Assembly (NCBI RefSeq): GCF_900119165.1
Contig: NZ_FPJG01000006.1
Coordinates: 3,720,001-3,784,000 of the forward strand
Direction: 5' to 3'
Length of the DNA: 64,000 nt
Source of the DNA: Amycolatopsis australiensis
GTDB lineage: Bacteria; Actinomycetota; Actinomycetes; Mycobacteriales; Pseudonocardiaceae
Under the pieces are notes generated by a model. The model was not told the origin of the DNA, ran no database searches, and saw nothing but the letters and a program-made list of their open reading frames with translations. Below are positions 35,279 to 43,798 of this stretch, piece after piece. How positions within the stretch are numbered: the stretch's first letter is position 1; each line of letters opens with the position of its first letter. The position numbers and the translations under genes were made by a program.

Positions 35279-36331
35279 TCACAGGAGCAGCTGGGCGAGG
35301 AAGCCGAGCAGGATGCTGCCGAGCATGCCGAACGCCAGGTACAGCGCGAACACCTTGTTGTTGACCACGCTGCGGACCGCGACCATCGCCGGGATGGTCG
35401 TCACGGACCCGGCGAGCAGGAACGTCACCGCCGCGCCCTGGGCCATGCCCTTCGCGAGCAGGCCGCCGACGATCGGGATCGCGCCGACGCCGTTGAGGTA
35501 GAGCGGGATGCTGATGACCGCGGCGAGCGGGATGGCCAGCCAGCCCTTGTCGCCGCCGAGGATGCTCGTGATGATCCCGTTGGGCACATAGACCCGGATG
35601 ACGCCCTCGAAGACGCACGCGAAGACGAGCCACTTGCCCAGGGACACGGTGTCGCGCAGGAAGTTCCGGCCCGTGATGCGCCAGTTCCGCTTCGACTTCA
35701 AGCTGGCCTTGGCCTGCGGCCACCACGGTGCTCCGTCGTCGTCCTCATCGGGGCCGCAGCCGCCGCCGGCGCAGGAGCCGGTCGACGCGGGCGCCTCGGT
35801 GAGCACGGTCGAGCCGCCGCCGCCGGCGGCCACCGCCACCTGGGCGGGCGCCGCCTGCCGTTCACGCTCGTCGACCGCCGGTTTCTTCTCCGGGCGCAGG
35901 ACGTCCTTGAACCCGCCGCGCTTCTCCACCAGCAGGATGATGACGCCGGCCCCGATCGCCAGCACGAGCGCGCCCAGCAGGCGGGCGGTCGCCAGCGGCA
36001 CGCCGATCTCCTTCGCGGTCAACGCGAAGATCGGCGGGTCCATGGCAGGGGAGGCGATCCAGAAGGACATCACCGCGGACAGCGGCACGCCGCCGCGCAG
36101 CAGCTTGCGGATCAGCGGAATGACGGTGAAAGAGCAGAACGGGCTGAACGCGCCGAGGCACGTGGTGAACAGGACGCCCAGCAACCCGTGCTTGCGGAAC
36201 GAGCGGCGGGCGACGATGTCGAGGTAGAGCAGGTCGACGGTCGCGGCGATGGCCAGGGCGATGAAGAAGAAGATGCTCAGGTCGACCAAGTTCTCCCAGG
36301 CCAAGCGCAGGACCTCGAGGATCTTGTCCAT
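35279..36331 (-). CDS. ArsP/DUF318-type permease (organoarsenical efflux candidate)
   Basis: 350 aa in two membrane halves. The first has the family motif GAFSPFCSFTVIPLIRKLLR, the second VISIPLYLNGVGAIPIVGGL. The central cytoplasmic loop contains SCAGGGCGP, a thiol pair suited to arsenic. ArsP members export trivalent organoarsenicals; the arsinothricin cluster also has a permease (ArsQ). It is divergent from arsL with the palindrome at 36398 between them. Efflux of the cluster product is my inference. Confidence 0.78.
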   Translation of the reverse strand: MDKILEVLRLAWENLVDLSIFFFIALAIAATVDLLYLDIVARRSFRKHGLLGVLFTTCLGAFSPFCSFTVIPLIRKLLRGGVPLSAVMSFWIASPAMDPPIFALTAKEIGVPLATARLLGALVLAIGAGVIILLVEKRGGFKDVLRPEKKPAVDERERQAAPAQVAVAAGGGGSTVLTEAPASTGSCAGGGCGPDEDDDGAPWWPQAKASLKSKRNWRITGRNFLRDTVSLGKWLVFACVFEGVIRVYVPNGIITSILGGDKGWLAIPLAAVISIPLYLNGVGAIPIVGGLLAKGMAQGAAVTFLLAGSVTTIPAMVAVRSVVNNKVFALYLAFGMLGSILLGFLAQLLL

Positions 36332-36397
36332 GCCACCATCCTTGACATCGGGGACCGGTCTCGCGGTGCCGAGGACGCGCAGCTTCCCCCAGCCTTC

Positions 36398-36413
36398 ATC
36401 GATGCTAGTCGAT
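36398..36413. promoter_or_regulatory. Operator ATCGAT-GCTA-GTCGAT, site 1 of 3
   Basis: A 16-bp inverted repeat between the divergent ArsP-type permease (start 36331) and arsL (start 36664). The same pattern, ATCGAY-N4-GTCGAT, recurs at 43754 and 47183, each time in front of an arsenic-cluster gene. Likely bound by one of the cluster ArsR proteins. Confidence 0.7.
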
Positions 36414-36663
36414 GAACGGGGCTCGGTCCATACCTCGTCTGCCGCGGCGAACCACGCTCCAGGGAGCCCGCCGAGGGGGTGATCACAACGTCCGAAAGGA
36501 TGATTCTGGAGCTGAAAACCGTAATCTACCTGCGTTTATCGATCCATTGACATGTATCGCTGAAGCATGCCATCGTGATGCTCGCGTACGAGACGAGGCC
36601 CTCCGCCGGGCCGGTTCCGCTGGGGGAGCCAATCCTTTTGTCCGATTCAGTTGTGGGGGAAGC

Positions 36664-37917
36664 ATGCCCGCTGCGCGTGTACTGGTCGCATCCGCCTTCG
36701 AAGCCGAGCTGCAGCCGCTGACCTCCGCGTGCGCCGGTGCCGCGATGCGGGCGCAGGGCGCCGACGTCGCGGGCTGGGACGCCCACAAGAACCCGGACGC
36801 CGTACCGGACGGCGAGTTCGACCTGATCCTGCTGTCGGTGCAGCAGTTCGAGGGTGTCGAGCGTGGCCTGAACCTCGCCGCCCGGCTGCGGGAATCCTTC
36901 GGTGGAGCCAAGCTGGTCGCCTTCGGGCAGTACGCCCAGATGAACCACCGCCGGTTCCTCGAAACGGCCGACGCGATCGTGATGGAAGAACCGGAGCTCG
37001 TCGCGGCCGAACTGGCCGAGGTGGCGCGAGGCGAGCGCGAGGTCGCCGCCGTGCCGGCATCGATGACCGCGCGGGGGATGCGGCCGAAACCGCCGCACCG
37101 GCGCATCACCGTTCCGGCCCCGGCTCGTGACCTGTTCCCGTCCTTGGTGCACTACCCGGCCCACCACTCACCGTACGGGTTGATGGGCAACGTCGAGGTC
37201 ACCCGTGGCTGCCACCACAAGTGCACGTACTGCTCGGTGTACGGCGCCTATGACGGCGGAGTCGCCGCCTACAACGCCGACACCGTCCTGGCCGACTGCC
37301 TGCAGCTGGCCGAGGAAGGCGTCCGGCACTTCTGCTTCATCGACGCCGAATTCTTCAACTCCCGCACCATCGGCGCCGGCGTCGTCCGCCGCCTGGTCGA
37401 CGAGATCGGCCCGATCACCTTCGAGTTCACCACCCGCGTCGACCACATCCTCAGCTACCGGAAGGAACTCACCGAACTCGTGTCGCTCGGGCTGGTGAAG
37501 GTGACCTCGGCGCTGGAGTTCCCCTCGAACCGGATCCTGCGGATCTTCGACAAGCACATCGACGTCGACCACATGCGCGCCGCGATCGCCGAAGCCGAAC
37601 GCCTCGGGTTCGTGCTGTACCCGACGTTCATCCCGTTCACGCCGTGGGTGGAGTACGACGAGCTGCTCACCTTCGAAGACTTCCTCGTCGACACCGGGCT
37701 GGCGAAGGTCACCGACCCCACCGCCCTGCAGACAAGGCTGCTGCTGTTCAAGGGCTCGCCGCTGCTGTCCTCGCCGTGGATGGAGGACATCGCCACCGTC
37801 GACCGCGGGCTGTGGGTCGAGTGGACCCATCCGGACCGCCGCGTCGAGGAGCTGTGGACCGAGCGCCGCGCGGACGCCGAGGACGTCGGCAAGGTGCGCT
37901 GCTGCGTGAAGTGCTGA
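36664..37917 (+). CDS. arsL: ArsL-like radical SAM enzyme
   Basis: 417 aa; ATG at 36664 after GGGGGAAG is preferred, though the frame is open further back. Residues 1-130 are a cobalamin-domain-like Rossmann segment (ILLSVQQFEGVERGLNLA). The radical SAM cluster motif is TRGCHHKCTYCSV (Cys about 183, 187, 190). The protein ends RCCVKC, matching the C-terminal RCCxKC described for ArsL of the arsinothricin pathway, which transfers the SAM 3-amino-3-carboxypropyl group to arsenite. That match and the ars context make the assignment. First gene of a run of seven. Confidence 0.82.
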   Translation: MPAARVLVASAFEAELQPLTSACAGAAMRAQGADVAGWDAHKNPDAVPDGEFDLILLSVQQFEGVERGLNLAARLRESFGGAKLVAFGQYAQMNHRRFLETADAIVMEEPELVAAELAEVARGEREVAAVPASMTARGMRPKPPHRRITVPAPARDLFPSLVHYPAHHSPYGLMGNVEVTRGCHHKCTYCSVYGAYDGGVAAYNADTVLADCLQLAEEGVRHFCFIDAEFFNSRTIGAGVVRRLVDEIGPITFEFTTRVDHILSYRKELTELVSLGLVKVTSALEFPSNRILRIFDKHIDVDHMRAAIAEAERLGFVLYPTFIPFTPWVEYDELLTFEDFLVDTGLAKVTDPTALQTRLLLFKGSPLLSSPWMEDIATVDRGLWVEWTHPDRRVEELWTERRADAEDVGKVRCCVKC

Positions 37918-37943
37918 AGACCGATCGGGAGGGACAGCGAGCA

Positions 37944-39203
37944 ATGGGTGGAGCGCCGCGCGTCGTGGTGAAAACCGGGCAGGGACTGCCGGATCTGGAC
38001 TGGGAAGGAGAACTGGCCGACCTCACCGACGTCTTCCCCTATCTCGGCCCGACCTGGCTGGGCGCAAGCGAGAAGGCGCTCACCGACCTGCAGCCGTGGC
38101 ACACGGTCGCGACCCGTGCCCGCGGCGAGCTGGCGTTGCTGCCCGGGTACGTGATGACCACACCGCCGGTCGTCGACCACGAGCCGCGCACCTACCTGGG
38201 CTGGCAGGCCCCGACGGGCGAGGAAGTCTGCTGCGGTGCGCAGACCGACGCGTGCATCAGCGGCGAAGTCGACGCCCTCGGCACCGAGCCGTTCTTCCCC
38301 GCGCTGCTGCTCGGCTCCCCGCTGGGCTACCGCACCGAAGTGGCCTACAACTTCTGGACGCCCAGCCTGATGGCGCAGCTGGTGTCCGAGCTGGTTCCGG
38401 CGGCGTTCGAGCAGGGCATCAAGTGCATCGTCGCGCCGTGGATCTCCGGCCGCAGCGGCAACGACGCGCTCGTCACCGCGCTGGAACAGGCCGGTGGGCA
38501 CAGCACCTTCTGGGGCTACGAGGACTACCTGCGCCTCGACGCCGGCTCCTGGGACGGGCACCTGGCCGCATTGCCGCTGAAGAAGCGCCAGCGGATCAAG
38601 AGCGACGTCCGCCGCGCCGAGGCGGCCGGGGTGCGCGTCGAGCGCGTCGACGGCGAAGCCATCCGCCCCTACGTCACCCGGATCGCCGAATTGACCTGCC
38701 TCAACCGGGAGAAGAACGGCGCCGGCGAAGAACCCGCGCACATCATCGACGTGCTGACCGCCCTGCTGGACGCCCGCGCGGACGTGCGGGCCTACCTCGG
38801 CACGAAGGACGGCGCACTGGTCGCGACCTGCGTCGTGATCCGCAAGCACCACCGGCTGTTCCCGAAGTGGGCGGGCTTCGACTACGCCGCCATCGGCGAG
38901 CGCAGCGGCATCTACTTCGCCCTCGTCCTCGACGCCCCGGTCCGCGACGCCTACGCCGAGGGCCTGCGCACCGTCGAGTTCGGCGCGGGCGCGCACCAGG
39001 CGAAGGTGCTGCGCGGCTGCACCCCGCGGCCGGTCACCACCGCGATGGTGGTGTCCGATCCGCAGCTGCGCCCGCAGGTGGCGAAGTGGATGGACGCCTT
39101 CGGTGCCAGCCGCCGCGTCGCGTTCGGGGACGCCCCGGCTGCCACCCGCACCCCGCTGCCGATCGTCTCCGGAGGGTCCGGCGCCTGCTGCTCGGACGGC
39201 TGA
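37944..39203 (+). CDS. GNAT-fold protein (Acetyltransf_6/BioF2-like) of the arsenical cluster
   Basis: 419 aa, ATG after GGGAGGGAC. N-terminal region with FPYLGPTWLGASEKALTDL; the C-terminal 200 residues have the FemAB/BioF2-like acetyltransferase layout (LPLKKRQRIKSDVRRAEAAG, then GIYFALVLDAPVRDAYAEGL and VEFGAGAHQAKVLRG). It ends SGACCSDG, a vicinal Cys pair. Family members acylate amino groups with acyl-CoA or aminoacyl-tRNA. Possible roles are N-acylation or aminoacylation of the arsenical. It lies 26 bases after arsL. Confidence 0.7.
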   Translation: MGGAPRVVVKTGQGLPDLDWEGELADLTDVFPYLGPTWLGASEKALTDLQPWHTVATRARGELALLPGYVMTTPPVVDHEPRTYLGWQAPTGEEVCCGAQTDACISGEVDALGTEPFFPALLLGSPLGYRTEVAYNFWTPSLMAQLVSELVPAAFEQGIKCIVAPWISGRSGNDALVTALEQAGGHSTFWGYEDYLRLDAGSWDGHLAALPLKKRQRIKSDVRRAEAAGVRVERVDGEAIRPYVTRIAELTCLNREKNGAGEEPAHIIDVLTALLDARADVRAYLGTKDGALVATCVVIRKHHRLFPKWAGFDYAAIGERSGIYFALVLDAPVRDAYAEGLRTVEFGAGAHQAKVLRGCTPRPVTTAMVVSDPQLRPQVAKWMDAFGASRRVAFGDAPAATRTPLPIVSGGSGACCSDG

Positions 39204-39224
39204 CACCACTGGGAGGACATGCTC

Positions 39225-40337
39225 GTGATCACCTTCGTGCCGCTGACCGGGTTCCTCGGGGCCGGCAAGACCACCACGATGATCGCCACCGCGCAGGCGC
39301 TGCAAGCGCGGGGCCGCCGCGTCGCGGTGATCACCAACGACCAGGGCGTCGAGCTCGTCGACACCGCGTTGGTGCGCAGCCAGCTCGACTCCGTCGCCGA
39401 AGTCACCGGCGGCTGCTTCTGCTGCCGCTTCGAGGACCTCGTCGACACCATCCGCGCGCTCGTCGACGGCGCCGGCGACAGGCCGGTCGACACGGTGATC
39501 GCCGAGGCCGTCGGCTCGTGCACCGACCTGCAGGCCACCGTCGTCCGGCCGCTGCGCGCCCACTACGGCGACAGCATGGTCGTCAGTCCGCTCACGACAG
39601 TCATCGACCCCTTGCGGTACTTGGCTTTCGACCGCGCCGCCCAGCGCGGTGAGCCGGAGTCGGACCTGTCGTACCTGTTCCGGCAGCAGCTGACCGAGGC
39701 CGACGTCATCGCCGTGAACAAGCTCGACACGATCGCGCCGGACCGCGCCACCGAGCTGATGACACGGCTGGCCGCCGACTACCCGAACGCGGCGGTCGTC
39801 GGCTACAGCGCCAAGTCGGGCGACCGCGTCGACGAGCTGGTCGAGGCGTGGGACGGGCCGTCCGGCAACCAGGCGGTCGACCTGCAGGTCGACTACGACC
39901 GCTACGCCGCCGCCGAAGCTCAGCTGGCCTGGATGAACCAGGACGTGCAGCTGACCTCGGAGGCGCCGCTCGACCTCACGGCATGGGGCAGGCAGATGCT
40001 CGCCGCACTCGGCGCCTGGGCGAACTGCGCCGGTGCCGTCGTCGGTCACGCCAAGCTGACCGTCGAGGCCGGCGACGGCGACTTCGCCAAGCTCAGCCTC
40101 ACGGCCGCCGGCGCGGAACCGACGGTCGACCGGGCATCCGAGAAACAGGCGACCTCAGCTCGGGTGATCGTCAACGCCCGCGTCGCCTGCGAGCCCGCCG
40201 AACTCGACGCCGCCGTCCGCGACGCCGTGGCCACGGCGAACGCCGCCACCGGAGCCCGTTCCGCGGCCACCGCGCCGGTGTCGTTCAAACCCGGCTACCC
40301 CACCCCGGTCCACCGGCTCGCCGCCACCGGCGCCTGA
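39225..40337 (+). CDS. CobW/COG0523-family GTPase
   Basis: 370 aa; GTG at 39225 gives proper spacing from GGGAGGA, while the ATG at 39219 is too close. Walker A GFLGAGKTT, the metal-binding motif GGCFCCRF (CxCC), and the guanine-specificity motif VNKLD. The family supplies metals to enzymes using GTP. The C-terminal half (FKPGYPTPVHRL at the end) is less conserved. In this operon it may serve a metal centre or handle As(III) through the CxCC thiols; both are inference. Confidence 0.78.
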   Translation: MITFVPLTGFLGAGKTTTMIATAQALQARGRRVAVITNDQGVELVDTALVRSQLDSVAEVTGGCFCCRFEDLVDTIRALVDGAGDRPVDTVIAEAVGSCTDLQATVVRPLRAHYGDSMVVSPLTTVIDPLRYLAFDRAAQRGEPESDLSYLFRQQLTEADVIAVNKLDTIAPDRATELMTRLAADYPNAAVVGYSAKSGDRVDELVEAWDGPSGNQAVDLQVDYDRYAAAEAQLAWMNQDVQLTSEAPLDLTAWGRQMLAALGAWANCAGAVVGHAKLTVEAGDGDFAKLSLTAAGAEPTVDRASEKQATSARVIVNARVACEPAELDAAVRDAVATANAATGARSAATAPVSFKPGYPTPVHRLAATGA

Positions 40338-40352
40338 CCCCGAAAGACGACC

Positions 40353-41108
40353 ATGACCGACACCACGACCGAGATCCAGGACTACTACCGCGGAAAAGCC
40401 GCCGAGGCCGCGGAGGCGAAGAGCTGCTGCGCTCCGGACCCGACGCGATTCGGGCCCGGTGCCTACAGCGACATCGGCCCCGGTGAAGCCTCCGACGCCG
40501 CGCTGCTGGCCAGCCTCGGCTGCGGCAATCCCACCGCCGTGGCCGAGCTGCGCGAGGGCGAAACCGTCCTGGACCTCGGCTCCGGCGCCGGGCTGGACCT
40601 CATCCTGTCCGCGCGCCGCGTCGGCCCGGACGGGCAGGTCTTCGGCCTGGACTTCCTCGAGGAGATGCTCGCCGTCGCCCGGCAGAACATCGAGGACGCC
40701 GAGATCGACAACGTCGTCCTGCTCAAAGGCACCATCGAGCAGATCCCGCTCCCCGCCGCCACTGTCGACGTCATCATCTCCAACTGCGTGATCAACCTGT
40801 CGGTGGACAAGCCGGCGGTGTTCGCCGAAATGGCGCGCGTGCTCGCGCCCGGCGGCCGGCTCGGGATCACCGACGTCGTCGCCGAGGACCACCTCACGCC
40901 CGCCGACCGGGCCGAGCGCGGCGGCGTCAGCCAGTGCATCGCCGGCGCCCTGTCCCAGGCCGAATACCTCTCGCTGCTGGCCGAGGCCGGGCTGATCGAC
41001 GCCGAGGTCGTGTTCACCCAGGACGCCGCGGACGGCATGCACTCCGCCATCATCCGCGCCCGCAAGCCGGGCACCGGCGAGTGCGGGCCCGGCAGCGGCT
41101 GCTGCTGA
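40353..41108 (+). CDS. arsM: Arsenite S-adenosylmethionine methyltransferase
   Basis: 251 aa. SAM motif I VLDLGSGAGLDLILSARRVG, the ArsM hallmark ISNCVINLSVDKPAVFAEMA, and QCIAGALSQAEYL supply the conserved cysteines; an N-terminal pair (KSCCAPDP) is also present. It ends SGCC. ArsM methylates As(III); in arsinothricin synthesis it methylates hydroxyarsinothricin. Fifteen bases after the CobW gene. Confidence 0.9.
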   Translation: MTDTTTEIQDYYRGKAAEAAEAKSCCAPDPTRFGPGAYSDIGPGEASDAALLASLGCGNPTAVAELREGETVLDLGSGAGLDLILSARRVGPDGQVFGLDFLEEMLAVARQNIEDAEIDNVVLLKGTIEQIPLPAATVDVIISNCVINLSVDKPAVFAEMARVLAPGGRLGITDVVAEDHLTPADRAERGGVSQCIAGALSQAEYLSLLAEAGLIDAEVVFTQDAADGMHSAIIRARKPGTGECGPGSGCC

Positions 41109-41144
41109 CCACCGAGGTTTCCGACCACTGAGGGGAGTACCTGG

Positions 41145-42179
41145 ATGTCTTTCACCGCCATAGTCGTGTTCGTCCTGGTCGCCGCGCTGGCGGCGGTCAA
41201 CGGCAGCAACGACGTCCCCAAGGGCGTCGCCACCCTGGCCGGGGCCGGGGTCACCAAGTACCGGTCGGCGATCCTCTGGGGCACGATCACGACGCTGGCC
41301 GGCTGCGTCTGCTCGCTCGGGCTGGCGTCGAAGATGACGGCCCTGTTCTCCAAGGGCATCATCACCGGCGCCACGACCGACGCGTTCGCCGTCGCCGTGC
41401 TCGCCGGCGCCGCGTTCTGGGTCGGCCTGGCGACCGTGCTGCGGCTGCCCGTCTCCACGACCCATGCCCTCATCGGCGGCATGGTCGGCGCCGGCCTGCT
41501 GATGAGCACCGGCGGTGTCTCCTGGAGCGCCGTCGGCAGCAAGCTCGTCACGCCGCTGCTGGTCAGCATCGTCGTCGCCTACGCCGTCACGCTCGTCCTC
41601 ACCGTGGCCACCGGTGCCACGAACAAGCGCCGGTCCGCGAGCACCCCGCCGGTCACCCCCGCCTCCGACGGCGGCGACGTGGCCGTGAAGACCGCGCCGG
41701 CGCCGGAGAAGACCTCGTCCCGGTTCATCACCGGGGCCCACTGGTTCACCAGCGGCGCCACCGGCTTCGCCCGCGGCCTCAACGACACCCCGAAGATCGT
41801 CGCCATCGGCGCGTTCGCCCTGGTCCCGGCCGGGATGAAGCCGTGGCACATCATGGTACTGGTGACCGCCGCCATGGCCGCCGGATCGCTGCTGGGCGGG
41901 ATGCGGGTCGCGGAGAAGCTCGGCGAAGGCGTGGTCAAGATGAACCACCGCGAAGGCTTCCTCGCCAACCTCACCACCGCCGCCCTCGTCGGCGTCGGCG
42001 CGGGTGCCGGCCTGCCGATGTCGACCACGCACGTGTCCACCGGTGCGATCGCGGGATCCGCCGGCCCGAACCTCAGCCGGATTTCCGGCGGGACGGTCCG
42101 GAACTTCCTGATCGCCTGGCTGGTCACCCCGCCCGTCGCCGGGGTCGTCGCGGCCCTGGTGTTCATCTTGGCTCGCTAG
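41145..42179 (+). CDS. PiT-family inorganic phosphate (possibly arsenate) transporter
   Basis: 344 aa with the duplicated PiT signature: NGSNDVPKGVATLAG and RLPVSTTHALIGGMVG in the first half, RGLNDTPKIVAIGAF and LPMSTTHVSTGAIAG in the second. PiT carriers import phosphate, and arsenate by mimicry. Its place between arsM and arsR suggests it brings in arsenate as raw material, or replaces phosphate uptake under arsenic stress. Both are inference. Confidence 0.85.
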   Translation: MSFTAIVVFVLVAALAAVNGSNDVPKGVATLAGAGVTKYRSAILWGTITTLAGCVCSLGLASKMTALFSKGIITGATTDAFAVAVLAGAAFWVGLATVLRLPVSTTHALIGGMVGAGLLMSTGGVSWSAVGSKLVTPLLVSIVVAYAVTLVLTVATGATNKRRSASTPPVTPASDGGDVAVKTAPAPEKTSSRFITGAHWFTSGATGFARGLNDTPKIVAIGAFALVPAGMKPWHIMVLVTAAMAAGSLLGGMRVAEKLGEGVVKMNHREGFLANLTTAALVGVGAGAGLPMSTTHVSTGAIAGSAGPNLSRISGGTVRNFLIAWLVTPPVAGVVAALVFILAR

Positions 42180-42188
42180 CCTGGCGGA

Positions 42189-42539
42189 GTGAGCGAGCAC
42201 AAGCTGGAGCGGGAGACCGCCGAGTCCTACGCCCGCTGGTTCCACGCGCTGTCGGACGCGAACCGGGTCATGATCGTGCACTTCCTGGCCCAGCAACGCG
42301 ATCCGGTTCCCGTCGGCGCGATCGTGGAGCATCTCGGCATCGCCCAGCCCACGGTCTCCCACCACCTGAAGATCCTGTCCCAGGTCCGGTTCGTCACCCG
42401 CCGCCGAGCCGGGACCAGCATCCTCTACGCGATCAACCACAGCTGCGAAGTCGGCCTGCCCACCGCCGCCAACGTCGTCCTCGGCCTGCTGGCCACGCGT
42501 GACGGCGACGGCCAGGTTCCCCTGGAAAGGACGTCGTGA
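42189..42539 (+). CDS. arsR: ArsR-family repressor inside the arsenical operon
   Basis: 116 aa, GTG start ten bases after the PiT gene. Recognition helix AQPTVSHHLKILSQVRFV; C-terminal NHSCEVGLPTAANVVLG with a single conserved Cys. This subfamily (Cys plus PxAAxVVxG) also includes 31356 and the ArsR half of 43799. It overlaps the ATP-grasp gene by four bases. One of the two cluster ArsR domains probably binds the ATCGAY-N4-GTCGAT sites. Confidence 0.85.
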   Translation: MSEHKLERETAESYARWFHALSDANRVMIVHFLAQQRDPVPVGAIVEHLGIAQPTVSHHLKILSQVRFVTRRRAGTSILYAINHSCEVGLPTAANVVLGLLATRDGDGQVPLERTS

Positions 42540-43750
42540 CCGAGCACCCGGCGCTGTTGCTGGTCGGCAGCGGGGACCGCCGCTACCGCGAATACATCCT
42601 GGCCGCGCTGCGGCCGCACTTCCGGTTGTGGCTGCTCGACTCGGTCGAGCCGACCTGGCAGACCGCCCACGTCGATGGCGTCACCGTCGTCGACACCCGC
42701 GACCCCTCGGCCCTCGCCGAAGCCGCGGACAAGCTCGGCTTCCAGCCGGACGGCGTGCTGACCTACGACGAATCCCTGGTCACCGCGGTCGCCGCCTTCG
42801 CGCGGGACGCCGGGCTCCCGGGGAGCCCGCCGGAGGCCGTCCGGGCTTGCCGGGACAAGGCCGCGACCCGCGCCGTGCTCGCCGACGCCGGGGTGCCGCA
42901 GCCCGCGTCCCGGCCCGTCGCTTCCGCCGAGGACGCCGTCGCCGCGGCCGAGGACATCGGCTACCCGGTGGTGGTCAAGGCCCGTGGCCTGGCCGGCAGC
43001 CTCGGCGTCCTGCGCGCCGGCACCGCCGGGCAGGTCGCCGAGGCGTTCACCGCCGCCGCCGGAGCGTCCTGGCCCGGCGTGCCGCGCTACGAAGCCGACG
43101 TGCTGGTCGAGGAGCTGCTCACCGGGCCGGAGATCAGCGTCGACGCCGTCGTCGGCCACGGCGTCTGCCACCCGCTCGTCATCGCCCGCAAGCAGACCGG
43201 CTTCGAGCCGTTCTTCGAGGAGACCGGCCACGTCGTCGCCGCGGACGACCCGCTGTTCGACGACGCCGCCCTGCTCGACCAGCTCGACCGGGTCCACAAG
43301 GGCATCGGCTTCACCCACGGCGCCACCCACACCGAGTTCAAGCTGACCCCGCGCGGCCCGCGCCTGGTCGAGATCAACGCTCGCCTGGGCGGCGACTTCA
43401 TCCCGCGGCTCGGCATCCTCGCCGGCGGCGCCGACCCGGTCGTCGCGGCCGGCCAGGTCGCCGTCGGCCGCCCGCCGGCCCCGCGTCGCACGCTGCGCCG
43501 GACCGCCGTGATCCGCTTCCTCTACCCGGCCCGCGACTGCGAGGTCGCCGCCACCACCGTGCACCCCGAGCGGTTCGGCCCCACCGTCCACGAGGCCCTC
43601 GGCACCGCCGGGCCCGGCACCGAGCTCGCGCTCCCGCCGCGCGCCTACCTCGCCCGCTACGGGCACGTCATCACCGCCGGCGACGACCACGACCGGGTCA
43701 TCGCCGACCTGGCCCACGCCGGGGAGCTCGTCGAGCTGCACACCGCCTGA
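42536..43750 (+). CDS. ATP-grasp ligase, L-amino-acid-ligase-like
   Basis: 404 aa, GTG start overlapping arsR (GTGA). N-terminal preATP-grasp domain, then the ATP-grasp core with GYPVVVKARGLAGSLGV and the metal motif VEINARLGGDFIPRL. The C-terminal domain (LALPPRAYLARYGHVITAGD) resembles the LAL_C2 domain of BacD/L-amino-acid ligases, which join two amino acids through an acyl phosphate. A substrate with a free amino group, such as arsinothricin, would fit. I infer formation of a dipeptide or similar conjugate. Confidence 0.78.
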   Translation: MTEHPALLLVGSGDRRYREYILAALRPHFRLWLLDSVEPTWQTAHVDGVTVVDTRDPSALAEAADKLGFQPDGVLTYDESLVTAVAAFARDAGLPGSPPEAVRACRDKAATRAVLADAGVPQPASRPVASAEDAVAAAEDIGYPVVVKARGLAGSLGVLRAGTAGQVAEAFTAAAGASWPGVPRYEADVLVEELLTGPEISVDAVVGHGVCHPLVIARKQTGFEPFFEETGHVVAADDPLFDDAALLDQLDRVHKGIGFTHGATHTEFKLTPRGPRLVEINARLGGDFIPRLGILAGGADPVVAAGQVAVGRPPAPRRTLRRTAVIRFLYPARDCEVAATTVHPERFGPTVHEALGTAGPGTELALPPRAYLARYGHVITAGDDHDRVIADLAHAGELVELHTA

Positions 43751-43753
43751 ACC

Positions 43754-43769
43754 ATCGACGGCCGTCGAT
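43754..43769. promoter_or_regulatory. Operator ATCGAC-GGCC-GTCGAT, site 2 of 3
   Basis: A perfect palindrome 30 bases before the arsR-arsN fusion gene and 4 bases after the ATP-grasp stop. Same pattern as sites 36398 and 47183. Probably autoregulation by the fusion protein. Confidence 0.75.
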
Positions 43770-43798
43770 CGCCCACCTGGGTGAGGCACAATCGGGAC

